This document shows positions 23,391 through 35,637 of a stretch of DNA of 64,000 nucleotides, one piece after another. The position numbers were made by a program, and so were the translations under genes. This stretch comes from Rhizophagus irregularis (taxonomy: Eukaryota; Glomeromycota; Glomeromycetes; Glomerales; Glomeraceae), in NCBI RefSeq assembly GCF_026210795.1, contig NC_089450.1, positions 3,162,001 to 3,226,000 of the forward strand, given 5' to 3'. The notes beneath the pieces are model-generated. The model was not told the origin of the DNA and made no database searches. It was given only the letters and a program-made list of their open reading frames with translations. Each line of letters starts with the position of its first letter. The stretch's first letter is position 1.

Positions 23391-24424
23391 CTTTTTTTTT
23401 TGTGAAATTTTTTTTAAATAGTTTTTTCTTTTTTTGAGTTTTTTTTTAATTTTTTTTTGAATCATATAAACAACGAATTTTATTACGTTTAATATTTCTA
23501 TAATAAACATTGAAACTTAGACACATGCTTTCCGATAAAAAAAAAACTACCCACCAAAAAATTTTCAATAACTTGACTTTGTACTAACTGATCAAAAAAA
23601 AGTAGTAGACATATATTAATAAAATAATCTGTATTTTTTACCTGTAATTTCGTCTTGAATTAATAGTTATTCGGCGAATAACTGTTATACATGATTGGTT
23701 GATCCGGAGATCAAATGATCCCATTATAACAAGTTATTCTATCCGGTATCACGTGATTTGAAATATTTGAAATACGATTTTTGGCTGATACACGAATTAT
23801 ATATAACCCTTATCAAAAAAAAAAAAAAAATTATATATAACCCTTTAATTATAAAAATCACATGATACCGGATAATATAAAGAATTAATGTAATTTTTAA
23901 ATTATTTATTCAGTAAGGTGACACTGTCATTTTTGGAGGTTTGGCGTACGGTTTTATAGGATTACTTTTGCACCGTGGCGTTGAAATAAAAAAAAAAATT
24001 TGGGGATTATATAAATGAGTTTATTTATAACTAATTACATTTATTTAAAAAATTTATGAGTACAATATAATCCTTTATTACCAAATTAAAGATTATTAAA
24101 ACATGATTGTTCACGTACAGTACTTTCAACGCGACAAAAAAAGCAAATTTAAAAAAATTTACGCTTTATAGCTTTATAGTTCAATAATGAATAATGACTA
24201 TTATATTATATGACCAAGTATAGTTATCTTTTTCCTAAAAAAAAATTTCAATGAACAAAGAAAAAAAAAATTAATGAACAAAGAAAATTATTTTAATATG
24301 TGTATATATATATATATCTTTTTTCTAGAAGAAACATTTCAATGAAAAAGAAATCTTTTTCATTTTTTTTTAAAAAATTTTAATCAAATAAAGGTCCAAT
24401 TTCGCTTGTTATAAACATTTGAAA
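23391..24424. other. AT-rich intergenic DNA with a short inverted repeat
   Basis: ATCCGGTATCACGTGATTT (23741 onward) is repeated inverted as AAAATCACATGATACCGGAT (about 23856-23875), perhaps a short element with a CACGTG in one arm. No gene. Confidence 0.45.
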
Positions 24425-24432
24425 TATAAATA
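24425..24432 (+). promoter_or_regulatory. TATA box of the Arg-rich small gene
   Basis: TATAAATA 47 nt before the ATG at 24472. Confidence 0.55.
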
Positions 24433-24471
24433 GGTCCCATATCTTTGTTTTTCCTATATATAGTTATTACA

Positions 24472-24696
24472 ATGAGAATACGAAGACCCAGAAGACAAAG
24501 AATTTCAAATAGGATATATAGAAGACGTTTTCAACCAAATATACCGTTTAATAATGAAGAAATATATGGAAGACGTACTCAACCCAATATACCGTTTAAT
24601 AATGAAGAAACATTGAGAAGAATCGAAAACCTTCCTCTTCAACAAATTACAAATAATTCACCAGCGGACCAATTTTTTAACGGAATCATTTTTTAA
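24472..24696 (+). CDS. Arg-rich 74-residue protein with a duplicated QPNIPFNNEE motif
   Basis: Encodes 74 residues beginning MRIRRPRRQRISNR; about ten of the first 24 are Arg, so the N-terminus is strongly basic and could bind nucleic acid or act as a nuclear signal. The phrase QPNIPFNNEE occurs twice, separated by IYGRRT, and the DNA copies are nearly identical, so the duplication is recent. The rest is polar (LPLQQITNNS, ending FFNGIIF). The frame is open upstream from a TTG, but the TATA box at 24425 and the ATG context favour this start. AATAAA follows 8 nt after the stop. No known domain; function unknown. A small real gene is more likely than chance because promoter, ATG, repeats and poly(A) signal all fit. 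Confidence 0.6.
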   Translation: MRIRRPRRQRISNRIYRRRFQPNIPFNNEEIYGRRTQPNIPFNNEETLRRIENLPLQQITNNSPADQFFNGIIF

Positions 24697-24703
24697 CTAA
24701 AAT

Positions 24704-24709
24704 AATAAA
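24704..24709 (+). terminator. Poly(A) signal of the Arg-rich small gene
   Basis: AATAAA immediately after the gene. Confidence 0.45.
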
Positions 24710-24761
24710 TTTGGAAAGCAAAAAAGTAAGATAAGAATAATCAATTATGTATTCATACTCT

Positions 24762-24844
24762 CGATATAACGAAGTTGTTGTATTGTACCTCTAATCTTAC
24801 AAGGATTTTTTGATGGCAATGCGCGTAAAAAATTCGTTATATCG
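24762..24844. mobile_element. Short inverted-repeat relic with CGATATAACGAA ends
   Basis: CGATATAACGAA at 24762-24773 and its reverse complement TTCGTTATATCG at 24833-24844. The same TATAACGAA core forms the ends of the element at 37088-37757, so this is probably a deleted member of that pogo/Tigger-like family. Confidence 0.55.
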
Positions 24845-27654
24845 TGGGTTCGTCACATCGAAGGTCAACTGTACTAATGAAAAAATTTTTTAGTTTCATG
24901 GAACGGATAATGCAACGATTTTTGGAAGAAGGCGGACAATAAATCCATCTGAAATACAAATCTACTATTTCTTTAACAGGCTTTTTAAGCCTTGTATTAA
25001 AAAAGTAATTATAAATGAACATTTCATAACGACGGCTAAAAACCTGAATTTATTGATGATCATTTATTTTACTAATATATTTAAATTTTTTTTTAAAATT
25101 TCAAATATATGTACTCTATAATATTTAATTATTATCATTTAAAAAAAAATTAGATAAAATTTATCAATAAAGGTCCACACACAAAATCATTTTATAATAA
25201 ATATAATAAATAAATCACATTATTTTATACGAAACCAAATTAATTTTTAAACAAGTTTTTATTCACACTGGCAGTATTGAAAATTTCCATTTTTACTACC
25301 AAGAATCTTGTTAAGTCCCATTTTAGCAAAGATTTTAATCAAATTAACCTAATATGTACACAAAAATGATGCCGTTTGGCACTAGTGTTACTCCGACAAT
25401 CAGATCTAATATCACATGGGTTAGGTTGTGCAAATCATCCTTGTACTTTTTTATTTTTTATCTTCATTTTTTTTTTCATATTCTTAAAACTATCTTTTCA
25501 TAGCATGGCCTAAATATTCTCTAAGAAACATATAATGTTTCGTGAATCAGATTTTCTTAAAAATTTTCTCCTAAAAAAATTCATGGTACTCATAACTATT
25601 TTACAATAATAGGATGTTCAGTTAATGATTGTTAAAATAAAGTTTCATAGAATATGCATTTATTAAAAAAATTTTCTGACGATCTACTTCCTATGGGCGC
25701 TTATGCATATGTTTTACCTTGTAAAACTTATTAAAAGTACACAAGCAGTGATGTGCTCTTAGAATATTGGAAGCACCATTGGAAAGATTGGAAGCACAAT
25801 TTTCTAATAAACCATTTGGATTGAAGCTTACAACCAAATTTTTATACTATTAGTACAAATGTACATCACTGGAAGTAGTACACAAGTAGGTCATAAGATT
25901 CGTTTAGGTTACAAGTGGCTCTCTTCAAATTTTAAAAGTGATTAAAAATTTTTTTTTATTAATGCAAAAATGTGTACATACTAGTATTTCCCGCCAAAAA
26001 TAAACAAAACGGCATTAAATGTTTTTATTAGAAATCAAAATAAACCTACTAAAATCATTTTATTCCATTTATTTTCCATTGACAGAAAGAAAATACTGAA
26101 GTCGAAAAAAGAAGCACTTTATTTATTTTTTTTTGTTTTACATGTTTATATCACTGGCTAATTAAATTCATTCATTCATTTATCTGTGTTAACCCTTTAG
26201 TTATTAATTAATAAATATAAGATTATTCCGCATCCAATTATTATACTCGATTAATTAAATCGCTGATGTCGTTTCGATCAATCAAGTTTTTAATTTTGCA
26301 ACATAAACATAATCCGTCGTCAAAACTCTCGTAATGCTCATCCGATGACTGTAAATCAAATACATTCATCTCAAAATTTCATCATCTATTACTAAACCTG
26401 CTGGGCGCGTCTACAAGCGCGCTAGAACTCAGCCTCAGGAAATTATTATTATGACAGAATTTTCATCTTTTTTTATAAGGCATATACGTATTTTCAAATT
26501 TATCATATTATTTATATTATTTGCTTGTTAAAAAAATTTCATTTGACATCGTTTAAGTTATAAAATTGTTTATGTTCAACCAAATAATTTACATATTTTT
26601 TATGTATTTGATGATAAGAAAATTTATAAATTTATTTGAGAATTAGTCTCGTATAGCGAGCGTATGGTTACATTATTTGTATGTTGAACAAAATTACGTC
26701 ATCGAATCATCTTAATGAACATCAACAAGAAGATTTTTTAAAGAACATAAAGAAAATTCGGAAACATTCTTTAAATAATTATTTTACACCCTTTAATGTT
26801 TTTCAACAACATATTGCAAATAATAATTGTTAATCAATCTTTAGATTATTAGCATCATCTAAGAAAGAATCGAAGAATTTACAATTAAAAAAAAAAATTA
26901 TTTAAGATAAATTGTATTAATCTTAAAAAAGATTCTTTTCCTTATTTAACAGTTATAGCGCATACAATAATATTCTTAGAATAAATCAAGGAAATAAGAA
27001 AAAACTACGATTAGTACTTCATCAGAAGAATCTAGAAATTTCAATCAGCACAAAAGCATTATCGCACTTTTCAAAATTGTGCTACCCCCTATAGATCATC
27101 TAATAAAAAAATTATTAGATTACAGGACAATTACCGGACAAAAATCGGACAATGTTGTCCTGTAATCGTCCTGTAATCGTCCTGCAATCATAATCACTCA
27201 ATCATCACAACGTACACAGAATTCTGAAAACTGCGATAATAAAAATTAATTGCATGAAAAATAAATGAAAACCTTATTATTTTTGATAAATATTATTTTA
27301 TAAATTAATGATTGATTTTTCACAAGTTTCTTTTTGCATTAACTAATAAAATAAGGTTAGAAATGATGACTAATAAGTAATTTATAGAATCATTATCTTA
27401 TCATATTAATAGCCAAATCCCAGCTAGTTTTAAGTTTTAAATTTTTCGTTTAAACCTGTTATGTACACAAAAATGATGTTTTCGTTAGACAGCATTGTCA
27501 GCATGAATAAAATGTTTATCATCACCTTTTTTTGCACAATAGTTAAAAATTACCATTATGTACGGTGAATATGTTGATTTTAATTTGTTTCTATAGATGT
27601 TACAAACGGTTTTTATATTTTAAGATTATTTTTTAAGCCTACATATTTTTGTGA
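24845..27654. other. AT-rich intergenic DNA with small repeats
   Basis: No supported gene. A GTCCTGTAATC unit is repeated three times at about 27155-27188, and the reverse complement GATTACAGGAC lies just before (27117 onward), giving a small hairpin. Phrases near 25365 (TGTACACAAAAATGATGCCG) recur in part near 27461 (TGTACACAAAAATGATG). Confidence 0.45.
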
Positions 27655-27975
27655 AAAATATATAAAATTTAGTAAGACAACTTTCCTCATAAATATTCAT
27701 CGAAAAACTTACCATTTATTAGAGTTTTAAGGTTTAATTGTATTTCATCAAAAGTTTGTCAAAGATAATTGTTTACGGTATGTAATATCATTAATTCCAT
27801 TCATTATTACTCTCACACTTACAATTATGGCCATATGAAACTTATTGACGTTCGCTCCATTCATGCCGGAATGAACGTTTATTATGACGATCTCATGAAT
27901 ATCTATTTCACGAGATGTATCTTATTGATAAATAACGATCGAAGTAACAAATAATCTTTCAAAGTTATTTAATAC
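27655..27975 (+). repeat. Dispersed repeat, copy 2 (partner at 19000-19435)
   Basis: See the partner copy. Here the core reads GTAATATCATTAATTCCATT and ATTATGGCCATATG. The 61-codon open stretch inside it is not conserved between the copies. Confidence 0.55.
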
Positions 27976-28197
27976 AAATTTATTTGAAAAACAAGATAAA
28001 AACATTTTATTTAATATTCTTTTTATATATTTCAATTTTATAGTAGGACTGTCAATATTTTTATTTAGCCCCATAAAATTTTTTTCAGAAAAGTGATCAC
28101 GTGTCTGAGTTTCTTCGGAATAAAAACTAGAAAAATGATCATTTATCGGAATTTTTTTCCAGAATTTTATTTTATAGAATAGTCATTCCCTACAAAA

Positions 28198-28387
28198 GAG
28201 ATGTTTAGCGTGAGTGTCCGACGGAGCATGTCTAGAAACGTCTAAAATGTCCGGAAGTGTCCAAAACGTCCAGAAAATGTATCGAAATATGAAGGTTCCG
28301 GACGTCCGGTTAATGTACCGAAATGTGAAAGATTCTAGACATAATATGGACAATAAAAACAAATTCCGGAATTCCTTTTTCATAGGG
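28198..28387. mobile_element. CCCTAYRAAAA-end MITE with GTCCGG subterminal repeats
   Basis: 190 bp from CCCTACAAAAGAG to CCTTTTTCATAGGG. The interior carries many GTCCGGA/GTCCAGAA phrases, a different subterminal set from the other CCCTATAA elements. The flanks do not show a clear 3-bp duplication. Confidence 0.55.
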
Positions 28388-29112
28388 TGTATATATATAT
28401 ATATATATATGGTGAGTGAGGTGAGTTTCATAATTTTCATACAATCACAAAAAATTGCATTATTTGGAGGTTTGGAATGTAATGAAAAAATTTTTTATAT
28501 TTCGGTCGAACCTGCCACAAAAATTTTTCGGGTTACCGAAAAAAAAGTTCTTAAATTTTCACAACCAATTTTACTATATTTTTTTTTTGTTACACCAAAA
28601 TTGTATTAAAATATGAAAAATTATTCTATTGATTATAAACCAAGCTAATAATTATTAGGAAATTGATCTCATGTCTGAGATTTTCAGAATAAAATTTTCA
28701 TTTATCTGAGTTTCTTTCAGAACACAGTATGCAGTTAACTTTCATTTGAAAAAAAAGAGTTCACCTTTTTTAGCTGATCATTAGCGAGTAAAAAAAATCT
28801 TTATGAATTATTCCGTTAAAGAAAGTTACACGATCTGAAATTCGAATAGTTCAGGTCTCTACAACAAAGAATGATTACTAAAAAAAGAACGTTTCATGCA
28901 ATGACTTGTAATTGGTCAAAGATCTCATCCAAAATTATCGACATGTATATAAATGAGGAAAAGAAAGAAAGATGACACATAATTTAAGTAATAAAATTTA
29001 GACAATCATACGATTACAAAGAATAATGAATTGTATTGTTTTATAATGTCGTAATCTATGCATTTTTACGCTTTCTACCACAAAGAATTTAGGGAAATTA
29101 ATAAAGTAGTAC
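28388..29112. other. AT-rich intergenic DNA with a (TA)n microsatellite
   Basis: A (TA)n run at about 28390-28411 follows the MITE. No credible gene; an open stretch spanning the MITE and this region is chance. Confidence 0.45.
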
Positions 29113-29567
29113 CGCATGGGTTTACCACAAAATCCTGACAACCATAAAATCGACAGTCTACAACCAAGATCCTGTCAAACCCAAATCCCGTTGAAATAAA
29201 ATTCCGATAGTCACAAATTCTGAGTTAAAAATCTTGACAGTCAAAATCCCAAAATTTTTTTTTTAAAAAAAAAAATTATATAAATTTTCCATAATTTTAA
29301 CGCAGTAACGGGCTAATTTATTCAATATAATTAAAATATAATCTGTAAATTTTATTAATACCAAAATGTAAATTGTTTGCAAATTTTATTAATATTAATG
29401 CAAATTAACTAACGTTATTATATTATAATAGTTAAACTATTCCTAATTTGCATTAAAAAAATTAAAGTTATCTCAAATTAATCTGATCGAATCTCAGGGC
29501 TTATTCTATCAGGGTTTTGATTCGATCGGGATTTGCATTTATCGGGATTTTGGGGTGATCCCAAGGT
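29113..29567. mobile_element. Inverted-repeat element rich in AAATCCCGA phrases
   Basis: The left end (CATGGGTTTACCACAAAATCC) is matched inverted at the right end (GGGATTTTGGGGTGATCCC). AAATCCCG/AAATCCTG phrases repeat inside both arms. Non-coding interior. Confidence 0.5.
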
Positions 29568-29761
29568 TGATCAATCTTCACCAATATAAAATCACATATA
29601 ACAAACATATTTGAAATTTATGTACAATTTATCATATTCTTTTTATTAAAAATTTTCACGCAAAAAATTTACATTAAATAAATATTAAGTTAACATAGAA
29701 AAAATAAAAATTATAGACGAAAATAATTATTAGTTCAATTAAAATTTTTTTTTTTTATTAA

Positions 29762-30344
29762 TTGCCAATCCGCCACTCAACGATACAAAATTGATTAGTA
29801 GACCAGTTCTTATATGAATGACGTCGATCGACTCTGATTTTGTCCTACATAAGTCATGCTTAATGTAACCATACTTTACCAATCAATAATGCAAAACGTG
29901 GATATGTCAAAAAAAAATTTTTTTTCGTTTGCTATAAAATTTAAAGAGTTTACTTTGGAGGAAGTCACCATTCCAGCTCATATTTTAGGTAACTTTACAC
30001 CAATTATTCGCGAATTTTGCAAATTTTACAAGGTTTTTTTTGTACTATTATATAATATATGGTATATTCTTGCTTAGATTAACAAAATAATGTTTTAGAA
30101 AAAAAGAAAATAAAAAATTTTTTTTTTTTTTTGGCAATGTTTTAGTTTTACCAGTTTTATAAAACTATACCTAAGTAATGTAACACCTTTTTTTAATGTA
30201 TTTTTAGGGCATTTATATTACAACAAAACGTTTTCAAACTTGTGCAAACACCATTCAGAAGCAATAGTATTTAATATAAAAATGTCCGACGAGATTAATT
30301 ATAGATTGCCGATCATTTTGTATCGCTGAGTGGCGAATCGGCAA
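29762..30344. mobile_element. 583-bp MITE flanked by TTAA
   Basis: The left end TTGCCAATCCGCCACTCA and the right end (reverse complement TTGCCGATTCGCCACTCA) match at about 25 of the first 28 positions, continuing into CGATACAAAAT. TTAA flanks both sides (29758-29761, 30345-30348), the duplication used by piggyBac-like and Kolobok-like transposases. No transposase inside. Confidence 0.8.
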
Positions 30345-31605
30345 TTAATATTTAATAATACATCGCAAAAATTAAGAATCACTTCGCAAATATTAATGAT
30401 TTATTGTAAAAATGCAAAACATAAATTTTTGTAAATTTTATTTATTTTGATTGATTTTTTTTTTTATCTTGTTTTTAAATTCAATAAAAATTTAAATTAT
30501 TGCGCCATAAAGATATAATAATTTTTTTATTTTTTCAATATACTGATTAAAGATTTTAATAAATCATTTTTTGAATTTCTATATTATGTCATTATTATAT
30601 TTCAATTGCTAATTCTGATTGTCGGGATTTCATCATAAATCCGTGTAATTTTATTTAACTATGATCTTAATATAAATAAACAATAATAACATATAAACTT
30701 TCTGAAAAAAGTAAATTAATATTAAATGATTTAATATCTTATTAAGGTAAATAAATAAAAAAAACTTTTATTTTCATTGCGCAATTAATGTTTTTATAAA
30801 AGTGATAATCTCTATCATTTCTATTATCATTTTCGGCGAAATGTACCGTAATCCTTGACGGTACAACAATTTGTACGAGCACTTACTTTTCTATATAGTC
30901 CGGATGAGCTTTAAATAGTACAAGAAAAGCTTCCAGACTGGGTGGATCGCTAATGAAAATGTTTAAACAAATTCTTATATATTAGAATGGCTTAACTAAC
31001 ATAATACGTACACGTAAACTTTATTTTTTATTTTCCCGTTACAGTACTTCGAACGACCGGTCCCGAACGACCACGGGGTCTATAAATATGCACGAGTTAT
31101 AAATCACAAGTCCCAATGTGAACGAAACTTTATTGTATTTTTTTGTAATTGATAACTATAATATATTGTAAAAAAATGCCATTGGCAAAAAAAAAACGAT
31201 TATAAGTAAAAGTGGACATTTAAAGGGAGGAACCACGATATAATCGAGAACATTATAAACATGCTCAGGCCCACGAAATTTATGTCATATATATCATTTC
31301 TTTATTAATAAAATAAAAAAACTAATTCAATAAACGAACATATGAAAACTATTATACTAAGAAATATATTAAGAAAAAATGCAATTGTAAACAATACTTA
31401 TTGCAAGGATGTAATAAAAAACGATAATAAAACGAATGGATAAATTAAATAATTATAAAAAAAATTATCATTATTAAGAAAAAAAGCAATTATAAAATTA
31501 TAAGATTTCTGTCAAAATAAAATGAACCATTTATATTATTATAAGAATGTAATAAAAGTAAAACGATAAATTAAATTATTATAAAAGAAATTACATAAAA
31601 TATCT
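30345..31605. other. Intergenic DNA with one end of a TTTCGCCGAA element
   Basis: About 30740-30855 matches the right end of the element at 33210-33830 (TTTTCGGCGAAATGTACCG), but no left end is visible. The rest is AT-rich with no gene. Confidence 0.45.
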
Positions 31606-31839
31606 TCAAACGGTGGCTCCAACTTCATGATAAAACTCCATTCTTTTTTTGAATACCTCCATTCTATGGTCCAACTCGTCAACGGTTTTTCTCAAATCGT
31701 GCATAAGTTTCTTATGTTTAGCTTGGAACTCCTGAACGTATCCTCCTCCATTTTTGATACCAATAGCCTGAGATACGATGGCAATGTATGCCAAAAGCAT
31801 GAAAATAGTGATTGCGACTTTCGTGGTTGTGAATTTCAT
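31606..31839 (-). CDS. Small secreted helical protein (77 residues)
   Basis: Begins MKFTTTKVAITIFMLLAYIA followed by IVSQA, a typical signal peptide with likely cleavage after Ala25. The mature part is about 52 residues, without Cys, and is highly charged: QEFQAKHKKLMHDLRKTVDE then LDHRMEVFKKRMEFYHEV. Hydrophobic residues every three to four positions suggest a short amphipathic helix or coiled coil. The ATG at 31839 immediately precedes the signal sequence; a weak TATA-like TTAAATAC lies about 45 nt upstream. Size and signal peptide put it among small secreted proteins, which in plant-associated fungi include symbiotic effectors; that role is inference. The intact frame and near-ideal signal peptide make chance unlikely. 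Family not recognised. Confidence 0.75.
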   Translation of the reverse strand: MKFTTTKVAITIFMLLAYIAIVSQAIGIKNGGGYVQEFQAKHKKLMHDLRKTVDELDHRMEVFKKRMEFYHEVGATV

Positions 31840-32772
31840 GATGCTGTTTCTTAATACGACAATTTTTTGCCAAGAGAAGTATTTAAGTTGATTTTTTAAT
31901 GGAATGATGAAGTGGATAATGATAAAAATTTGACTGCATTTATATCTTTATTCTTCCTATAAGGATATTACGTATCTCGAATTAATCGTAAAAAAGCAAT
32001 CTTTTCTTTTTAATTTAAAAAGTGAACATCAAAAATGAAGCATATGATCACGTATGTACATGTTTGGACAATAGTGCTTTCACGTTTCGAGATTGTGAAA
32101 ATTAGTAAGAGTGCCGATTTTATGCTTTTTTTAACTAAATTGAATAGGTGTAAATCTCGGAATCACAATCTCGTTTTAAGTTTTCCCGAAATTAAGGATC
32201 TTCATACTCTTAACCTTATTATGAATATCTTTATTTAACGATCGTCCTAATTGCAAAACTTTATTTCTAAACGAGGAAATTAATATATGCAGATTCATAT
32301 ATCCTTCAGGTAAAATACAGTTTAACGTTGCTAGAAGCAACTAACGGGTATACATATACACATGTTTAAAAAAATTTAAAATAAAATCTTTATTATATTT
32401 TGTAAAGTAATTGAGAAAAGGCCGGCCGGCTAAGAGGTATAAAAAGAAATGGCTAGGAAGATAGCGTTTGAAATAAATGATGCACAAGAGTCATAAACGC
32501 TCTAAGGGGGAGGAAGTTCTCGGATCCTAGGCCATAAATGATAGTCCCAGCATCAGTTTTATTTCCCACTACTACTTCCACTGATACTACCGCTAACGTT
32601 ACCGCTACTACTACTGTTATTACTATTGCTATTATTGGAAAAACTAATATATATATATATTAACTAACTGATTTCTTATTTTCCTCCTTTTCAACCCATT
32701 CTACAGTCTACACAGAAGTTGTTCTTGGTGATTTTTGATGTCGATAAAAACTAGCTAACATGTTGGCGCTAA
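31840..32772. other. Intergenic DNA with an ACT-rich tract
   Basis: At 32566-32637 the plus strand is a degenerate ACT/GCT/ATT array. On the minus strand it reads as a Ser/Asn/Gly-rich segment (NNSSSSGNVSGSISGSSSGK) ending in a stop, which could be the 3' end of a lost gene, but no upstream exon can be supported. A GGCCGGCCGGC phrase lies near 32421-32431. Confidence 0.35.
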
Positions 32773-32972
32773 CCCTATAAAAAATTTTTATCCGAATATT
32801 TCCATTATTTCTCCGTGTCTTCCGTAAAAATTCTGTGAAAATGATACATTCACGGATATCCGTGTTAGCGAGATGAAAATTTCCATGATTTAAGGCTATA
32901 AATTCCATTAAAATGATACATTCACGGAAAAAAATATGGAAAGATAAAACACGGATCAGATTTTTTACAGGG
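32773..32972 (-). mobile_element. CCCTATAAAAAA-end MITE with TAA duplication
   Basis: 200 bp from CCCTATAAAAAATTTTTATC to GATTTTTTACAGGG, flanked by TAA (32770-32772, 32973-32975). It is the reverse-oriented relative of 21186-21374. Confidence 0.8.
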
Positions 32973-33209
32973 TAAGGCAGATTTCAGTTGATAAAATGTT
33001 GTACAGTTGAGTTGGAGAACGACTTTCCCTTTTCCTCCTATTATTAAAAAGGGCCTGTATATTCGGAATATTGTCCCATGGAAACGTGACTTGTGGAGAA
33101 TCGATTTTCGATTTGATATGAACAAGGCGCAGTAAGTATATATGCACAACAGTTATTTTTAACTTTAACCCTTTAACATATATATATATATATTAACCTT
33201 TAACGGATA

Positions 33210-33830
33210 CGGTATATTTCGCCGAAGGGATGTTTCGCCGAAGGGATGCTTCGCCGAATGGACATTTGTCGAAACATTATTTATTACATTTTTTATTTTG
33301 TTGTTTTTATACTAAATACATGAAGAAATCTTTACTAGAAATTTTTTTTGAATTGGCCAATTTTTATTAAATTTGTCTTGTTGTTTATAATATATTAGTC
33401 ATTTTTTACTGAATAAATGTTTTCAGGAAATAAAGTTATTTATTTATTGCTTAACAATTAATATCAGTTACTTGAATTTTAAAGTGATAATTTCATAGAA
33501 GAAAAGACACTTAAAAATAAAAAGAATTTTTTGTTTAAACGTTTATTTGATTTTTATTTTTATTGCAAAAATAGGTTACGTGGCAAAAGAATGTAAAATA
33601 TAAACTAAAAAATGAAAATATTAAAGTACTCAATCAAGAATCGAAGATATTATTCAATGTCTAAGTTTAATTTTATACATTGGTCAAATATCTATTAAGG
33701 TTCCTGATGTAATTTAATAAATAAATAAAAAAAATATTTTAATTTCATTGCTCGATTAATATTTTTATAAAAGTTATAATCGCTATCATTTCTATCATTT
33801 TCGGCGAAATGGCTTCGGCGAAATGTACCG
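33210..33830. mobile_element. TTTCGCCGAAG-end element with TA duplication
   Basis: The left end CGGTATATTTCGCCGAAG and the right end (reverse complement CGGTACATTTCGCCGAAG) differ at one position. TTCGCCGAA is iterated about three times at the left and twice at the right. TA flanks both sides (33208-33209, 33831-33832). The interior is non-coding. A related end is at 30840-30855, and TTTCGCCGAA also occurs near 39061. Confidence 0.75.
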
Positions 33831-33885
33831 TAAGTTCACGATCACTGGCTCAATCCATGCGGTAAATTTCCAGACATACCCAGAG

Positions 33886-34430
33886 TAGGGATTGGAATCG
33901 ACTAATCGCGATTAATCATTTCTCAAAATTCGATTCTGAGATTCGATTTTCAGTTTCGATTAATCGATTCTAATCATGAAAAATATGATTTGTGGCGTAG
34001 TAAGTCGTCACATATCTTCTATTTATTTATTATTTTATTTATTATTTTTCTACTATAACTCTTTATCGGCCAAAATACAATTTTGCGGCAATTTTCTTGT
34101 AATTTTAATGAAGAGTATATATAAGAAAAATTCCATCTCTTTTTTAATGAATATTCAGAAGTACCATAATCTATTCTAATGTATCACAATGATTTTGTGT
34201 AATAGTGGTTATTTTCATTATAAAGCAAATCAAATAAAGAAAATTAATACCATTAATTAATTCAATAATAATTATAATCGTTATAAAGAAATCCATATAA
34301 AGAAAATAAATACTTTATAAAAAATCATATGGTTAAGTTTAGAAGGAAACTAATGGCAATGATCTGCAAAAGTCATGCTGCAATAATTCGATTTTTTTAT
34401 GCGATTTTCGATTTGATTCCAATCGAGGGA
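33886..34430. mobile_element. Possible hAT-like element (TAGGGATTGGAATCG end)
   Basis: Starts TAGGGATTGGAATCG with iterated ATTAATCG/AATCGATT phrases, and ends GATTTGATTCCAATCGAGGGA, roughly inverted. No exact target duplication; the right boundary is uncertain. Confidence 0.4.
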
Positions 34431-35630
34431 TCAAGCGCCAATACCGATATGGATGGTCCTTATCACGTCAAATTACAGTAGTGGTCATAAGTACCCCACC
34501 CCTCATAATTTCTGAAATCAAATAATAACACCCACTAAAATTTTTTGGGACTAACCTTGATCGTGTGTAAAATATTAAGTTTGTATGATGTATATTTTAG
34601 GAGTTAGATGATCAGTAAATTTTGTGTCTCCAAAAATTTTATTTTTTTTTACACATATTTTCATTCCTTTATTATTTCACGCCTTAGTCTTCTAAATATA
34701 TAAATTTTTTTTTTGAACATATTAATTTCAAGAGTTACTACACATTTTCCTCAAATTTTTTACCAAATAAAATACATATTTGGGAAATTTCAATTATATT
34801 ATATTTTTCCTTTTATTTTTTCATAATTTTTGATTGTGTTTTGAATTATCAAATTTATGCAAGGCTCATTCTAAGTTATATTTGCTAAAAATATCATAGG
34901 AATAAGCCAAGAGATCTCCTTTATAGGTACTATACATAAAATGAGTGTCAAAACTTTACTTAAGTAAAAATTGGTTACTAAATCTCAGAGCTAAAAAAAT
35001 TAATAACGGATTTTTTATAGATAGTATGATTTTTTTCATTATTAAGTCTTTATTTTGATGCCCAAGTAAATGATCATAATCCTAATTTATTAATAAAAGA
35101 AAATCAGTATTATGGAGGGTGTCAGGATAATGTACCTTCAGGATTTCGAGTGTTGGTCTGGCCTAATTTTGGCCGGATGCTAATCTTGGCCGAATTTTAA
35201 TGCTGACTAGGATTGAGTTTTGGCGGATTTGACTCACTTGATGATCGACATTCCGATCATCAAGTGAGCCATCCTGGCTTGGCTTGGCCTAGCTTGAAAA
35301 GTTTGAGCCAGCTTGCAAGCTCTAATTATATGACGTATTCTTATTGTATTTATTGTATTAAAAATTCGTTGCGTAGTAAACTCTCCATATAGAAATTTTT
35401 TTTCATTCTTTGATTCTTCAAGTGAATCATAGTACGTTATTTGTAAACGTATAATGCTCTATCAAAGAAATTTATTTACACATTGTACCAAGAGATTTCT
35501 GCGGAACGCCAATATCCCATATTTGACATACAGTATTCTCTGAAAAATAAGTAAAAAAAAAAGTATATAGAGCGATAGAATAAAGGTTTTTCCAACAAGA
35601 AATTCATTAAAATAGATAAATAAATTCACA
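34431..35630. other. AT-rich intergenic DNA
   Basis: No gene. CAGTAGTGGTCATAAGTACC at 34476 looks like a Tc1-type terminus, and a loosely similar inverted sequence lies near 35105-35140, but the match is too weak to call an element. Confidence 0.4.
35233..35268. repeat. Perfect 15-bp stem hairpin
   Basis: CTCACTTGATGATCG, a 6-nt loop, then its exact reverse complement. TTGGCC/GGCCTA phrases of the dispersed GGCC family surround it. Confidence 0.85.
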
Positions 35631-35637
35631 TATAAAA
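35631..35637 (+). promoter_or_regulatory. TATA box of the wax-synthase-like pseudogene
   Basis: TATAAAA 62 nt before the ATG at 35693; the promoter is still recognisable although the gene is broken. Confidence 0.5.

Noticed and set aside
27117-27190. CRISPR-like short repeats (GTCCTGTAATC three times)
   Set aside because: Adjacent tandem units without spacers in eukaryotic DNA; it is a small hairpin minisatellite.
28214-28609. 131-codon plus-strand frame
   Set aside because: Its first half is the MITE at 28198-28387 and its middle a (TA)n run; no protein features.
34476-35145. A 670-bp Tc1-like element starting CAGTAGTGGTCATAAG
   Set aside because: The proposed right end matches only loosely and has no ACTG-TA terminus.
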